From NCBI RefSeq assembly GCF_000970795.1, contig NZ_KQ034028.1, forward strand, positions 1,023,839 through 1,087,838: a DNA stretch of 64,000 nucleotides, read 5' to 3'. Shown in pieces: positions 41,157 through 49,602 of the stretch. Within the stretch, counting starts at the first letter, position 1; each line of letters begins with the position of its first letter. Source of the DNA: Bombilactobacillus mellifer (GTDB lineage Bacteria; Bacillota; Bacilli; Lactobacillales; Lactobacillaceae). The position numbers and the translations under genes were made by a program. Under the pieces are notes generated by a model, which had not been told where the DNA came from, did not search any database, and saw only the letters and a program-made list of their open reading frames with translations.

Positions 41157-42515
41157 ATGAGTCTTCAATCAAAATTGGCCGTCACTGCTGGTCGTTTATC
41201 ATATCGTATTTTACATGACATTTTCCATCGCGGCAGTTCCTTACCAGGTAAAATAGCCTATCGCTTGGATCCCCAAGTTCTCAGCGAATTAGGAAAAAAT
41301 TATCGCGTTATCATTGTTACAGGAACTAACGGTAAAACATTGACTACTGCTTTAATTAGTAAAGTTTTAGCCACACAAAAAATCCCTGTTTTAACCAATC
41401 CCACTGGCTCAAATATGGTGCAAGGGATCGTTTCTGCTTTCTTGGCATCACCTCAGCCTAAGGCTAAGCAAAAACCAGTGGCAGTTTTAGAAGTTGATGA
41501 AGCTAATGTCAAACCTATTTGTGAAGCACTAAAGCCACAAGCCTTTGTTTTAACTAATATTTTTCGTGATCAAATGGATCGCTACGGTGAAATTTATACC
41601 ACTTACGAAAAAATACTGGCCGGAATTAAATTGGCGCCGCAAGCTGAAGTTTATTTAAATGCTGACGCCGCTATTTTTAATTCGCAGCCCTTACCCAATC
41701 CCAAAATTTATTATGGTTTTAGTGATGCCGGTCAAACCCAAAAAGATTTTCGAGCCAAATACAATGTTGATGGTATCTTGTGTCCCAAATGTCACCACAT
41801 TCTTCACTACCACATGCTGACCTATGCTAATTTGGGGAGTTACTTTTGCCCACATTGTGGTTTTCAACGACCAGAACTAGACTACCAGGTCACCAAAGTC
41901 CAGCAAGTATTACCTAATCAGTCTACCTTTGATCTGGATGGCGATCCCTTCCATATTAATATTGGAGGAACTTACAATATTTATAATGCATTGGCGGCCT
42001 ATGCTGTGGGACGACATTGGGGTATCGCCGCGAAACAAATTGCCGCGGCTTTTCAACAAAATGAACAAGTTTTTGGCCGGCAGGAAGTTCTCAATTTGGC
42101 CGGCAAACAAGTGACTATTATTCTAGTAAAAAATCCCGTAGGTCTAAATGAAGTGTTAGCTACATTAAAATCTGACCCTGGTTCATACAGCCTTGCCTTT
42201 GCTCTCAACGCTAATTACGCAGATGGTATCGATACTAGCTGGATTTGGGATGGTGATTTTGAAGAATTGTCTTTTGATAAAATTACAAAAGTTATCACAG
42301 GTGGCGAACGCGAGCACGATATTAACTTTCGCTTCCAAGTGGCTGGAGTAAATCCTCAAAAGATCATTTCCCAACCTAAATTATCTGATTTTATCACGGC
42401 TATAAAACAACAACCCAATGATAAAGTTTATCTACTCGCCACTTATACAGCCATGCTGCAATTGCGAAAAAAATTAATCAGCTTGAATTATATTCAAACT
42501 AAAGATTTAAAATAA
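41157..42515 (+). CDS. murT: Lipid II isoglutaminyl synthase subunit MurT
   Basis: MurT works with the amidotransferase GatD to amidate D-Glu of lipid II to D-isoglutamine. I chose ATG 41157 (452 residues) because AAAGGA lies just before it. The Mur ligase P-loop TGTNGKT is at residues 55-61, the zinc ribbon inserted in the central domain has C209, C212, C231 and C234, and the C-terminal DUF1727 part follows. Normally gatD stands next to it; here gpsA follows on the other strand behind a terminator and no gatD is seen in the window. Confidence 0.94.
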   Translation: MSLQSKLAVTAGRLSYRILHDIFHRGSSLPGKIAYRLDPQVLSELGKNYRVIIVTGTNGKTLTTALISKVLATQKIPVLTNPTGSNMVQGIVSAFLASPQPKAKQKPVAVLEVDEANVKPICEALKPQAFVLTNIFRDQMDRYGEIYTTYEKILAGIKLAPQAEVYLNADAAIFNSQPLPNPKIYYGFSDAGQTQKDFRAKYNVDGILCPKCHHILHYHMLTYANLGSYFCPHCGFQRPELDYQVTKVQQVLPNQSTFDLDGDPFHINIGGTYNIYNALAAYAVGRHWGIAAKQIAAAFQQNEQVFGRQEVLNLAGKQVTIILVKNPVGLNEVLATLKSDPGSYSLAFALNANYADGIDTSWIWDGDFEELSFDKITKVITGGEREHDINFRFQVAGVNPQKIISQPKLSDFITAIKQQPNDKVYLLATYTAMLQLRKKLISLNYIQTKDLK

Positions 42516-42550
42516 AAAGATCTGATTGTTTCACAACAGATCTTTTTTTT
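42516..42550. terminator. Bidirectional terminator between murT and gpsA
   Basis: AAAGATCTG (42516-42524) pairs with CAGATCTTT (42537-42545), with A and T tracts on the two sides; it serves both convergent genes. Confidence 0.9.
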
Positions 42551-43565
42551 ATAACTCGGCTTTCCCTTCACGACGCATTAGCAGTTTAATTTCTTGTTTG
42601 ATATCTGCCTTTTCATATAAAACATGATAAATGGCTTCTGTAATGGGCATTTCAACCTGTTGTTGCTGTGCTAATTCATAAGCTGCTTGACAGGTTTTCA
42701 CACCTTCGATAACCATCCCCATGTTTGCAACTACAGCAGCTAATGGTTGACCCTGACCTAATTGATTACCCGCACGCCAATTGCGTGAATGTATACTGGT
42801 ACAAGTAACAATCAAGTCTCCTACACCAGACAAGCCGATAAAGGTTAGCGGTTTAGCCCCCAAGGCAACGCCTAACCGGGTTATTTCTGCTAAACCACGT
42901 GTCATCAGTGCCGCTTTGGCATTATCTCCATAGCCCAAACCATGCAGTGCACCAGCTCCCAAAGCAATAATATTTTTAAAAGCCGCTCCCAATTCAACCC
43001 CAATGAGGTCAGTATTAGTATAGACGCGAAAATAATCATTCATAAATAACTGTTGCACTTGTTGCGCCGCAGTTACTTGGTTACTAGCAGCTGTAATCAA
43101 AGTTAAATCTTGCCGTGCGACTTCCTCAGCGTGGCTCGGTCCTGATAAGGCTACAATTCCACTGCGAAAATCTGCTGGGATTGTTTGGTGTAAAATTTCC
43201 GAGATGCGTAAATGAGTTCCTTGTTCTAACCCTTTGCTGGCATGTACTATTAGCGGACGAGCAACTTTCGTTTGTTTTAAATGAGTTAGTACTTGTTGGG
43301 CTACCGCACGAATTGCCGGTGTCGGCACCGTAAATAAAATTAATGCCGCATTATGAACACTTTGTGCTAAATTAGTTGTTGCGTGAAGTGCATGTGGATA
43401 GTGGTAATCTTTCATATAACGTTGATTAGTATGTAACTCATTCAATTCTTGTGCCTGTTCACGATGACGAGTCCAGAGCCATACTTCATGTCCATTTTGG
43501 ACTAAAACGCTGGCTAAAATACTTCCCCATGAACCAGCACCTAAAACTGCAATTTTAGTTTTCAT
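42549..43565 (-). CDS. gpsA: Glycerol-3-phosphate dehydrogenase (NAD(P)+)
   Basis: GpsA makes sn-glycerol-3-phosphate from DHAP for phospholipids and teichoic acids. The 338-residue protein has the nucleotide-binding loop LGAGSWGS (residues 8-15), the [10 protein letters not shown] motif and the catalytic-domain stretch [13 protein letters not shown]. It is the last housekeeping gene before the accessory region. Confidence 0.97.
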   Translation of the reverse strand: MKTKIAVLGAGSWGSILASVLVQNGHEVWLWTRHREQAQELNELHTNQRYMKDYHYPHALHATTNLAQSVHNAALILFTVPTPAIRAVAQQVLTHLKQTKVARPLIVHASKGLEQGTHLRISEILHQTIPADFRSGIVALSGPSHAEEVARQDLTLITAASNQVTAAQQVQQLFMNDYFRVYTNTDLIGVELGAAFKNIIALGAGALHGLGYGDNAKAALMTRGLAEITRLGVALGAKPLTFIGLSGVGDLIVTCTSIHSRNWRAGNQLGQGQPLAAVVANMGMVIEGVKTCQAAYELAQQQQVEMPITEAIYHVLYEKADIKQEIKLLMRREGKAEL

Positions 43566-43656
43566 TAATTATCCTTATTCTAAATAAACAACTTTGATTC
43601 TATTCTAACGAAGACGTTGAGGTTTGCAAAGCCCTAAACTTAATTTTTCCTGCTAG

Positions 43657-43959
43657 TTGACAATGAACATAAGCCTACGGATTGGGATTATATTTTACAA
43701 TAATAATTGTAGTAAACCAAGACAGGATGTAAAAAAAGCTGTTTACATCCACTTCTGCAAAAGAAATATAAAGTTATATTCTTCATTTACCGAGATCAAA
43801 TGGGAACTAGCCCAAACAAGCAACCAATACCCGTCTTACTTGAAAATCATGTCAGCTGAAGAACTTTTAAAGTATGCCGATCGAAAAATCATCCCAATAC
43901 TGTTTCTATGTCTCATTGGAGTACTTATAAGAATGCTTTTAGACTTTATTTATTTATAA
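43657..43959 (+). CDS. Doubtful open reading frame inside the inverted repeat
   Basis: A 100-codon frame with a hydrophobic C-terminal segment (IIPILFLCLIGVLIRMLLDF). There is no ribosome binding site before the ATG. The mirror copy at 62400-62677 (minus strand) keeps the same frame from the repeat border to the stop, but a TAA lies just outside the border and the early start is missing; only an internal ATG (the codon opening MLAEELLKYADRK) remains. It may be a short real membrane peptide from that ATG or non-coding flank. I do not recognise the sequence. Confidence 0.25.
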   Translation: MTMNISLRIGIIFYNNNCSKPRQDVKKAVYIHFCKRNIKLYSSFTEIKWELAQTSNQYPSYLKIMSAEELLKYADRKIIPILFLCLIGVLIRMLLDFIYL

Positions 43960-44873
43960 AAGTTTTCTCCAAGTATATGTAGCAGTAATCACTTACGAAC
44001 ATCTTAATGGACAAAAAAAGTGTAGTAAAAACTACACTCATCAATCAAAATAGCTCTCAATTATTTCACGGAATGGATTACTTGATATTCAATAGTTGCG
44101 CGGTAACTGTCTGGCAAATAGACTACTGAATTATAAGTACTCAATTTAAACTGACTATTAAACTTATATTTAAAATTATTGCTGCTCGGATTGTACCGAA
44201 TGATCGGTTTAAAATCGGTATCTAACACGACGTCCCCTGATAACCTATTTAAATTATTTATGCCAATCGCCAATTGAATCTGAGACTTGCGCAGCTGATG
44301 ATTATTATGGCCTACAAACACCACGGGATTATCATCGGATTCATTAGTGCTTTGTGAAATTAGTTTCGCACTTACAGTAGTTACCGGATTCTGCTTAAGA
44401 TGTCCAGTAGTGTCGTAAACAGAAAATGAATTGTCCGGATCCTGAACATCTGAGCCCTGAACAGTAGTTCCGATTCCTGTATTCATCAGATTAAATTTTA
44501 TATTTTTCGGGAAGCCCACCAAATTTGCAGTCACTGCAGTGGGTGTCCAAACAAAGGTTTTAGAACCAGCCGACGTTAAATTACTTAAGTCTTCCAACGT
44601 TAAATTACATAAGTCTGAAGAAGTGTATTGCTTTTTAGTACTAGAAGTATCAGATATTTCAGATTTGTCAATCCAAGTACCACTATCACAAATCAACTTT
44701 TTATTATCTGGATCACCCGGATAATCTTTTGGATTGTCGGAATCTGGAGCATTAGGTAAACTACTGTTTGTCAAAACCGAATTTTTCCCCAATGTTAAAT
44801 ACCACAAATTGTTACATCCTGCTAAAAAATCTTTGCGATTTGCTTGCGTTAAATTAAGCTTACTGATGTCTAA
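43681..44873. repeat. Left arm of a 1.19-kb inverted repeat
   Basis: This arm matches the reverse complement of 61485-62677 with no net insertion or deletion (position x pairs with 106358 - x at several checked points: the repeat border, both stop codons and the AGACATCAGTAAGC stretch). It covers the last 270 or so codons of the BspA-like gene, its terminator and about 380 bases of downstream flank. Identity is very high over the coding part and a little lower at the outer end. Confidence 0.92.
44013..44037 (-). terminator. Terminator of the left BspA-like gene
   Basis: Minus strand: GTGTAGT-TTTT-ACTACAC followed by seven T residues. The same hairpin exists after the right BspA-like gene. 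Confidence 0.88.
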
Positions 44874-46589
44874 TTGTGTCAACTGTGAACAACCTGCAAA
44901 AGTTTGTTTTGCAGAGCCTAACTTGTTTTTTTGAACACTAGAGTTGTTAGGATCATTAGAGTTGTTCAAAACTATAGGCTTCGATAGCTTGCTATCATAA
45001 TAAAACATGTAATCAATTGCTGTAGCTTCTCCTATGTGCCAAGAGTTAACGCTCGATAAATCCTGTAAAGCTTTGCAATTAGAAAACATAGACGAAAAGT
45101 TAGTAGCTTGACTGGGATTAAACTTGGATAAATTCAATTTAGATAATGAACTGTCTTGATCAAACATATAAGCTACAGTCGTCGCATTACTTCCCGTCCA
45201 CTGGCTTAAATCACCCACGCTCGTTAACTTTGAACAACCTGAAAACATTCCGAGAAAAGACGTTGCTCCACTAGGATTAAAGTTAGTTAAATCTAGAGAA
45301 GTTAGTGCTATATCACCATTAAACATATAAGCTACATTTGTCGCATTACTCCCCGTCCACTTGTTTAAGTCACCCACGCTCGTTAACTTTGAACAACCTG
45401 AAAACATTCCGAGAAAAGACGTTGCTCCACTAGGATTAAAGTTAGTTAAATCTAGAGAAGTTAGTGCTTCATCACCATTAAACATATAAGCTACATTCGT
45501 CGCATTACTCCCCGTCCACTTGTTTAAGTCACCCACGCTCGTTAACTTTGAACAACCTGAAAACATTCCAAAAAAAGACGTTGCTCCACTAGGATTAAAG
45601 TTAGTTAAATCTAGAGAAGTTAGTGCTTCATCACCATCAAACATACTAGAAACATTTGTCGCATTACTCCCCGTCCACTTGCTTAAGTCACCCACGCTCG
45701 ATAAAGCTGTACAATGATAAAACATATATGAAAAGTCAGTAGCTTTACTCGGGTTAAATTTAGTTAAGTCCAGTTTTTCCAACTTAGCGTCACCATCAAA
45801 CATACTAGCCACATTCGTCGCATTACTCCCTGTCCAAGAGTCAATGCCGCTAATCGTTGTTAAACTGGAACAACTAGCAAATAAAGCGCTAAAATCTCGA
45901 ACTTGGTCAGTGTAAGTGGGTAATTTAACTTCAGTTAAACTGGTATCAGTCTGAAAAACGCGGCTAAAATTTGTCAAGTTCTGTGTCTGCAAGCCACTAA
46001 GATCTACTTTGATTAAACTAGTATCATCTTTGAAGAGACCAAACATTGAATAAATTTTTGATGTATCAAAAATATGATCATTAAAGTGAATTGCTGTCAG
46101 TGCAGGAAAAGAAGCAAACATTTGAGAAATATCACCCTGCAAATACAAATCACCTTCTAATTCAATCGTAGTTATTTTTGCACGCATAGCAACGTGCTCC
46201 TGCCCATACCATGGCCATTGAGGTACTATAGAACCAGAAATCCTCGGTCCGTCAATAGTTTGATTGCCTTGTATTACTAAAGTAGTGTCATTATTAGTTA
46301 AATAGTATTTTATGTCTGCCGGCCCTACAGCCTCGCGCATTAGTAACTGTGAATTTCCCACTTTTATTGGTGTGACTTTTTGAGCAAGCGGAACTACGTG
46401 CAACTGGTCGAATTGTCTTGCTAAAGAACTAGTATTCACAAATACCCCTGATGTAGCGCTTTTTGTTTGTACATTCAAGTTACTATCTGCCCTGACTAAA
46501 TTGCATTGAATCCAAAACATTTGACTAATTAAAGCGAAGATTAAAAGTGTAAATCTAAAAAACTTCCGAGAGCAAGAGTATAATTTCAT
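44061..46589 (-). CDS. BspA-like surface protein with DUF285 leucine-rich repeats (left copy)
   Basis: An 842-residue secreted protein. A signal peptide spans about residues 1-34 (ending in NLVRA-DS). The middle (about 150-560) is made of DUF285/BspA-type leucine-rich repeats with the recurring elements LTSVGDL-x-KWTGSNAT, MF-x-GD and LTSLDLTNFNPSGAT, each full unit being 53 residues. The last 255 residues form a separate domain that differs at only three positions from the right copy (59802-62297). No LPxTG, GW or SLH anchor is visible. BspA-type proteins often bind host or cell surfaces; a role in adhesion is inference. Confidence 0.85.
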   Translation of the reverse strand: MKLYSCSRKFFRFTLLIFALISQMFWIQCNLVRADSNLNVQTKSATSGVFVNTSSLARQFDQLHVVPLAQKVTPIKVGNSQLLMREAVGPADIKYYLTNNDTTLVIQGNQTIDGPRISGSIVPQWPWYGQEHVAMRAKITTIELEGDLYLQGDISQMFASFPALTAIHFNDHIFDTSKIYSMFGLFKDDTSLIKVDLSGLQTQNLTNFSRVFQTDTSLTEVKLPTYTDQVRDFSALFASCSSLTTISGIDSWTGSNATNVASMFDGDAKLEKLDLTKFNPSKATDFSYMFYHCTALSSVGDLSKWTGSNATNVSSMFDGDEALTSLDLTNFNPSGATSFFGMFSGCSKLTSVGDLNKWTGSNATNVAYMFNGDEALTSLDLTNFNPSGATSFLGMFSGCSKLTSVGDLNKWTGSNATNVAYMFNGDIALTSLDLTNFNPSGATSFLGMFSGCSKLTSVGDLSQWTGSNATTVAYMFDQDSSLSKLNLSKFNPSQATNFSSMFSNCKALQDLSSVNSWHIGEATAIDYMFYYDSKLSKPIVLNNSNDPNNSSVQKNKLGSAKQTFAGCSQLTQLDISKLNLTQANRKDFLAGCNNLWYLTLGKNSVLTNSSLPNAPDSDNPKDYPGDPDNKKLICDSGTWIDKSEISDTSSTKKQYTSSDLCNLTLEDLSNLTSAGSKTFVWTPTAVTANLVGFPKNIKFNLMNTGIGTTVQGSDVQDPDNSFSVYDTTGHLKQNPVTTVSAKLISQSTNESDDNPVVFVGHNNHQLRKSQIQLAIGINNLNRLSGDVVLDTDFKPIIRYNPSSNNFKYKFNSQFKLSTYNSVVYLPDSYRATIEYQVIHSVK
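45212..45848 (-). repeat. Tandem 159-bp repeats within the left BspA-like gene
   Basis: The landmark CACCCACGCTCG recurs at 45212, 45371, 45530 and 45689, exactly 159 bp (53 codons) apart. The three middle units are almost identical at DNA level, including silent positions, so the copy number probably changes by slippage or recombination. Confidence 0.9.
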
Positions 46590-46752
46590 TTTTTCGCTTT
46601 CTTTTGTTTTTAAACTTTTTTATTATATTTTATCAAAAAAACAACATATAAGCAAAATACTTAAACATTTTCAGCTATTTTAATTAATGTACATTGATTA
46701 TCGATTTTTACAAAACAAAAAATATTGCAAAATTTGAAAAAATCTGATCTAG

Positions 46753-47751
46753 TCAATTGCTACGGGCATTTAAAAAATTATCTATAATGGCCCTTCGTCG
46801 TATCAAAAAACGTTGATTGTTATTTATTGGATGTACACGGTTACTTAAAACAATCAAAGCCCGCTGTTGCCAACGATCCAGAAGCCAAAAATTACCTGTA
46901 TATCCAGTATGATATAAAATAGGTTGTTTTTGCTGACCCCAAAGTAAATTCCAGCCAAAGGACCGTCCCGGAGCCACGTTTGTAAACGACTGAAACAGCT
47001 GCTTTAATATTTTCTGACTTACCGGCGCAGAGGCTGGTTGCACTTGTCCCAATAACCAACGACTAAAATAGATTAAGTCCGGTATTCCCGCAAATAAACC
47101 TGCCGAACCACAATGCTGCTTGAGTTGATAGGCTTTCGGATCATGCACTTCTCCACGTAGCCAATGAAACCCACGTTGATTAGTTACAACGCACTGACTG
47201 GGATTGGGAGTAAAAGTAGCCATGGGTAATTTTAAGGGTTGTAAAACTAATTCTTGGATAACTAATTGAATAGGTTGCTGACATATTTTTTCAACCATCC
47301 AGCCGGCAATCAATGGGCCTGTATCAGTATAATTAATGATCCGATTAAAATCCGAAGTTACCGGTAATTGCAAAATGGCTTGCATTAACTGCTTGGCTGT
47401 TAACTGATCGCGATGAGGAATAAAACCTTGAATCCCTGAAGTATGAGTCATTAAATGGCGTAAGGTAACCTGTTCGGAACTAAATTCGGGTAATATGGTT
47501 TTCACGGGCGTATCATAAGTTAATTTTTGTTGCTCAATCAAATTTAACAAAACGGTTGTCGTACCTAAAACTTTTGTCAAGGACGCTAAATCATATAAAG
47601 GATGTGCAGGCAAAGGACTGACTTGAGGTTGCCACGTATTAACACCGTATTGCCCCTGTATCCATTGCCCTTGATTGAGATAAGCATAACCCACATTAGG
47701 TACAACTTGTTCACGTACTAAGTTTTTGATTTGTTCAACTAAAAGCGACAC
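46753..47751 (-). CDS. Serine hydrolase of the beta-lactamase / penicillin-binding-like family
   Basis: A 332-residue beta-lactamase-fold (class C/esterase-like) protein. The catalytic S57-LTK60 motif, the Y141-T-D143 element (in place of YxN) and the HTGYTGN stretch (KTG position) are all present. No signal peptide or membrane anchor is seen, which suggests a cytoplasmic hydrolase or esterase and not a secreted beta-lactamase. The start is a GTG 4 bases past the exporter stop codon, so it is likely co-transcribed with the ABC exporter. Confidence 0.88.
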   Translation of the reverse strand: MSLLVEQIKNLVREQVVPNVGYAYLNQGQWIQGQYGVNTWQPQVSPLPAHPLYDLASLTKVLGTTTVLLNLIEQQKLTYDTPVKTILPEFSSEQVTLRHLMTHTSGIQGFIPHRDQLTAKQLMQAILQLPVTSDFNRIINYTDTGPLIAGWMVEKICQQPIQLVIQELVLQPLKLPMATFTPNPSQCVVTNQRGFHWLRGEVHDPKAYQLKQHCGSAGLFAGIPDLIYFSRWLLGQVQPASAPVSQKILKQLFQSFTNVAPGRSFGWNLLWGQQKQPILYHTGYTGNFWLLDRWQQRALIVLSNRVHPINNNQRFLIRRRAIIDNFLNARSN

Positions 47752-47754
47752 AAC

Positions 47755-49602
47755 TTAAATCCCCACATTCCCTAAAAATTGCGAGTTGTACAACTTAGCA
47801 TAAAATCCCTGTCGTGCTAATAATTGCTGATGAGTTCCTGTTTCGACAATCATACCATGATTCATCACAATAATTTTATCGGCATTTTGAATAGTAGATA
47901 AGCGATGAGCCACTACAAAACTGGTACGATCCTTCAATAAAACAGCCATAGCATGTTGAATTTTCGCTTCCGTGCGGGTATCCACCGAAGAGGTAGCTTC
48001 ATCTAAAATTAAAATCTCAGGATCAGCTACCAAAGCCCGGGCAATCGTTAGTAACTGCTTTTGCCCTTGCGACAAGTTAGAAGCCTCTTCATTAAGCAGT
48101 GTCTCATAGCCGGCAGGTAATTGGCGGACAAATTCATCAACATGAGCAGCGTGGGCGGCAGCCAAAATCTGCTTCGAACTGGCTTTAGAAGAACCATATT
48201 GTAAATTTTCATAGATTGAACCAGTAAACAGCCAAGTATCTTGAAGAACCATAGCAAAATGTTCGCGTAATTTTTCACGACCTATATTACGTACATCTCG
48301 TCCCCAGAGTCTAATCGAACCTCCTTGAATCTCATAAAAACGTTCTAATAAATTAATAATGGTCGTTTTACCAGCTCCAGTGGGACCAACAATTGCAACC
48401 ATTTCTCCAGGCGAAACTGTTAGCGAATAATCTTGCAATAGTAATTCTTGATCTTGATAACCAAATTGGACATGTTCCATTTGTATAATTTGATTACTAG
48501 GTTGATCTACAAGATCTAAATGTGTATGAGGCATGGGTGTTTCATCTAAAACTTCAAAAATACGTTCAGCAGAAGCAATAGTGGCTTGAATCGTATTCGT
48601 CAAGTTAGCTAATTGAGTAATGGGCTGGGAAAATTGTTGCGTATATTGTAAGAAAGCCTGAATATCACCAATCGGCAATCTTCCATGTGCCACTTGAATG
48701 CCTCCATATATTGCTACTGCTACATAGCCTAAATTATTAACAAAAATCATTAATGGCATTAACAAGCCTGATAATAACTGAGCCTTAAAAGCGGCGTGAT
48801 AAAAATTATCATTTTCCTTTTGAAATTTTTTTAAAGCGGCGGCCTCATGGTTAAAAGTTTTTACTATCAAGTGGCCGGTATAGTTTTCCTCTACTTGATT
48901 GTTAAGCAAACCTAATGATTTTTGCTGCGCGCCAAACGCTTTTTGAGATTGGGGAGCAATGATTCCTACCACTAAAAGACTGACTGGGATGGTCACCAAC
49001 GCAATTATCGTTAATTGCCAACTAATAGAAAACATCATTCCCAAAGTCCCAACAATCAGTACAAAACTAGTGACTAGCTGCGTCAAACTTTGTTGTAAAG
49101 TTCCAGCAATGTTATCCATATCATTAATTGCCCGCGATAAAATGTCACCATTATCATGAGTATCATAATAACTAATTGGTAAAGATTTCATTTTTAATTT
49201 TAAATCTTTGCGTAATTTATAAACGGTTTGCTGTGAAGCGCGGGTCATTAATAATTGCTGTAATAGACTAAAAACAGCCGCCAGTAAGTACAATATTGCA
49301 ACTACTGTTAAAATCTGAATAATTTTTTCAAAATTAATAGGAAATCGAGTGACAGAATAGCCCGCTTTTTGCCGTGCTACCCCTTGAAGAACTCCTTTAA
49401 AAATTTCCGTAGTTGCTTCTCCTAAAATCTTTGGAGTTCGGATTTGAAAAATTGTGGAGGCAATGGCGAGCAAAAATACACAAACCAAAGACCAGAAATA
49501 ACCAGACATATAATGAAAAATTCGGAATGTAGTTTTCCAGAAGTTTTTAGGCTTACGGGGACTTTGCGTCATTAACTGCTTACGACTGCTATGATTATGC
49601 AT
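47755..49602 (-). CDS. ABC exporter half-transporter with canonical ATPase site
   Basis: A 615-residue fusion of an N-terminal six-helix exporter domain (about residues 35-345) and an ATPase domain: Walker A GPTGAGKTT, signature LSQGQKQLL, and Walker B ILILDEATSSVDTR with the catalytic Glu intact. It pairs with the upstream 579-residue protein, with which it shares one base (TAATG). Heterodimeric exporters of this type (LmrCD/BmrCD class) move drugs or peptides; the substrate here is unknown. Confidence 0.93.
   Translation of the reverse strand: MHNHSSRKQLMTQSPRKPKNFWKTTFRIFHYMSGYFWSLVCVFLLAIASTIFQIRTPKILGEATTEIFKGVLQGVARQKAGYSVTRFPINFEKIIQILTVVAILYLLAAVFSLLQQLLMTRASQQTVYKLRKDLKLKMKSLPISYYDTHDNGDILSRAINDMDNIAGTLQQSLTQLVTSFVLIVGTLGMMFSISWQLTIIALVTIPVSLLVVGIIAPQSQKAFGAQQKSLGLLNNQVEENYTGHLIVKTFNHEAAALKKFQKENDNFYHAAFKAQLLSGLLMPLMIFVNNLGYVAVAIYGGIQVAHGRLPIGDIQAFLQYTQQFSQPITQLANLTNTIQATIASAERIFEVLDETPMPHTHLDLVDQPSNQIIQMEHVQFGYQDQELLLQDYSLTVSPGEMVAIVGPTGAGKTTIINLLERFYEIQGGSIRLWGRDVRNIGREKLREHFAMVLQDTWLFTGSIYENLQYGSSKASSKQILAAAHAAHVDEFVRQLPAGYETLLNEEASNLSQGQKQLLTIARALVADPEILILDEATSSVDTRTEAKIQHAMAVLLKDRTSFVVAHRLSTIQNADKIIVMNHGMIVETGTHQQLLARQGFYAKLYNSQFLGNVGI

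Noticed and set aside
45212-45848. Regular repeats that could suggest a CRISPR array
   Set aside because: The period is 159 bp, the units are in frame with a secreted leucine-rich repeat protein, and there are no unique spacers or cas genes.
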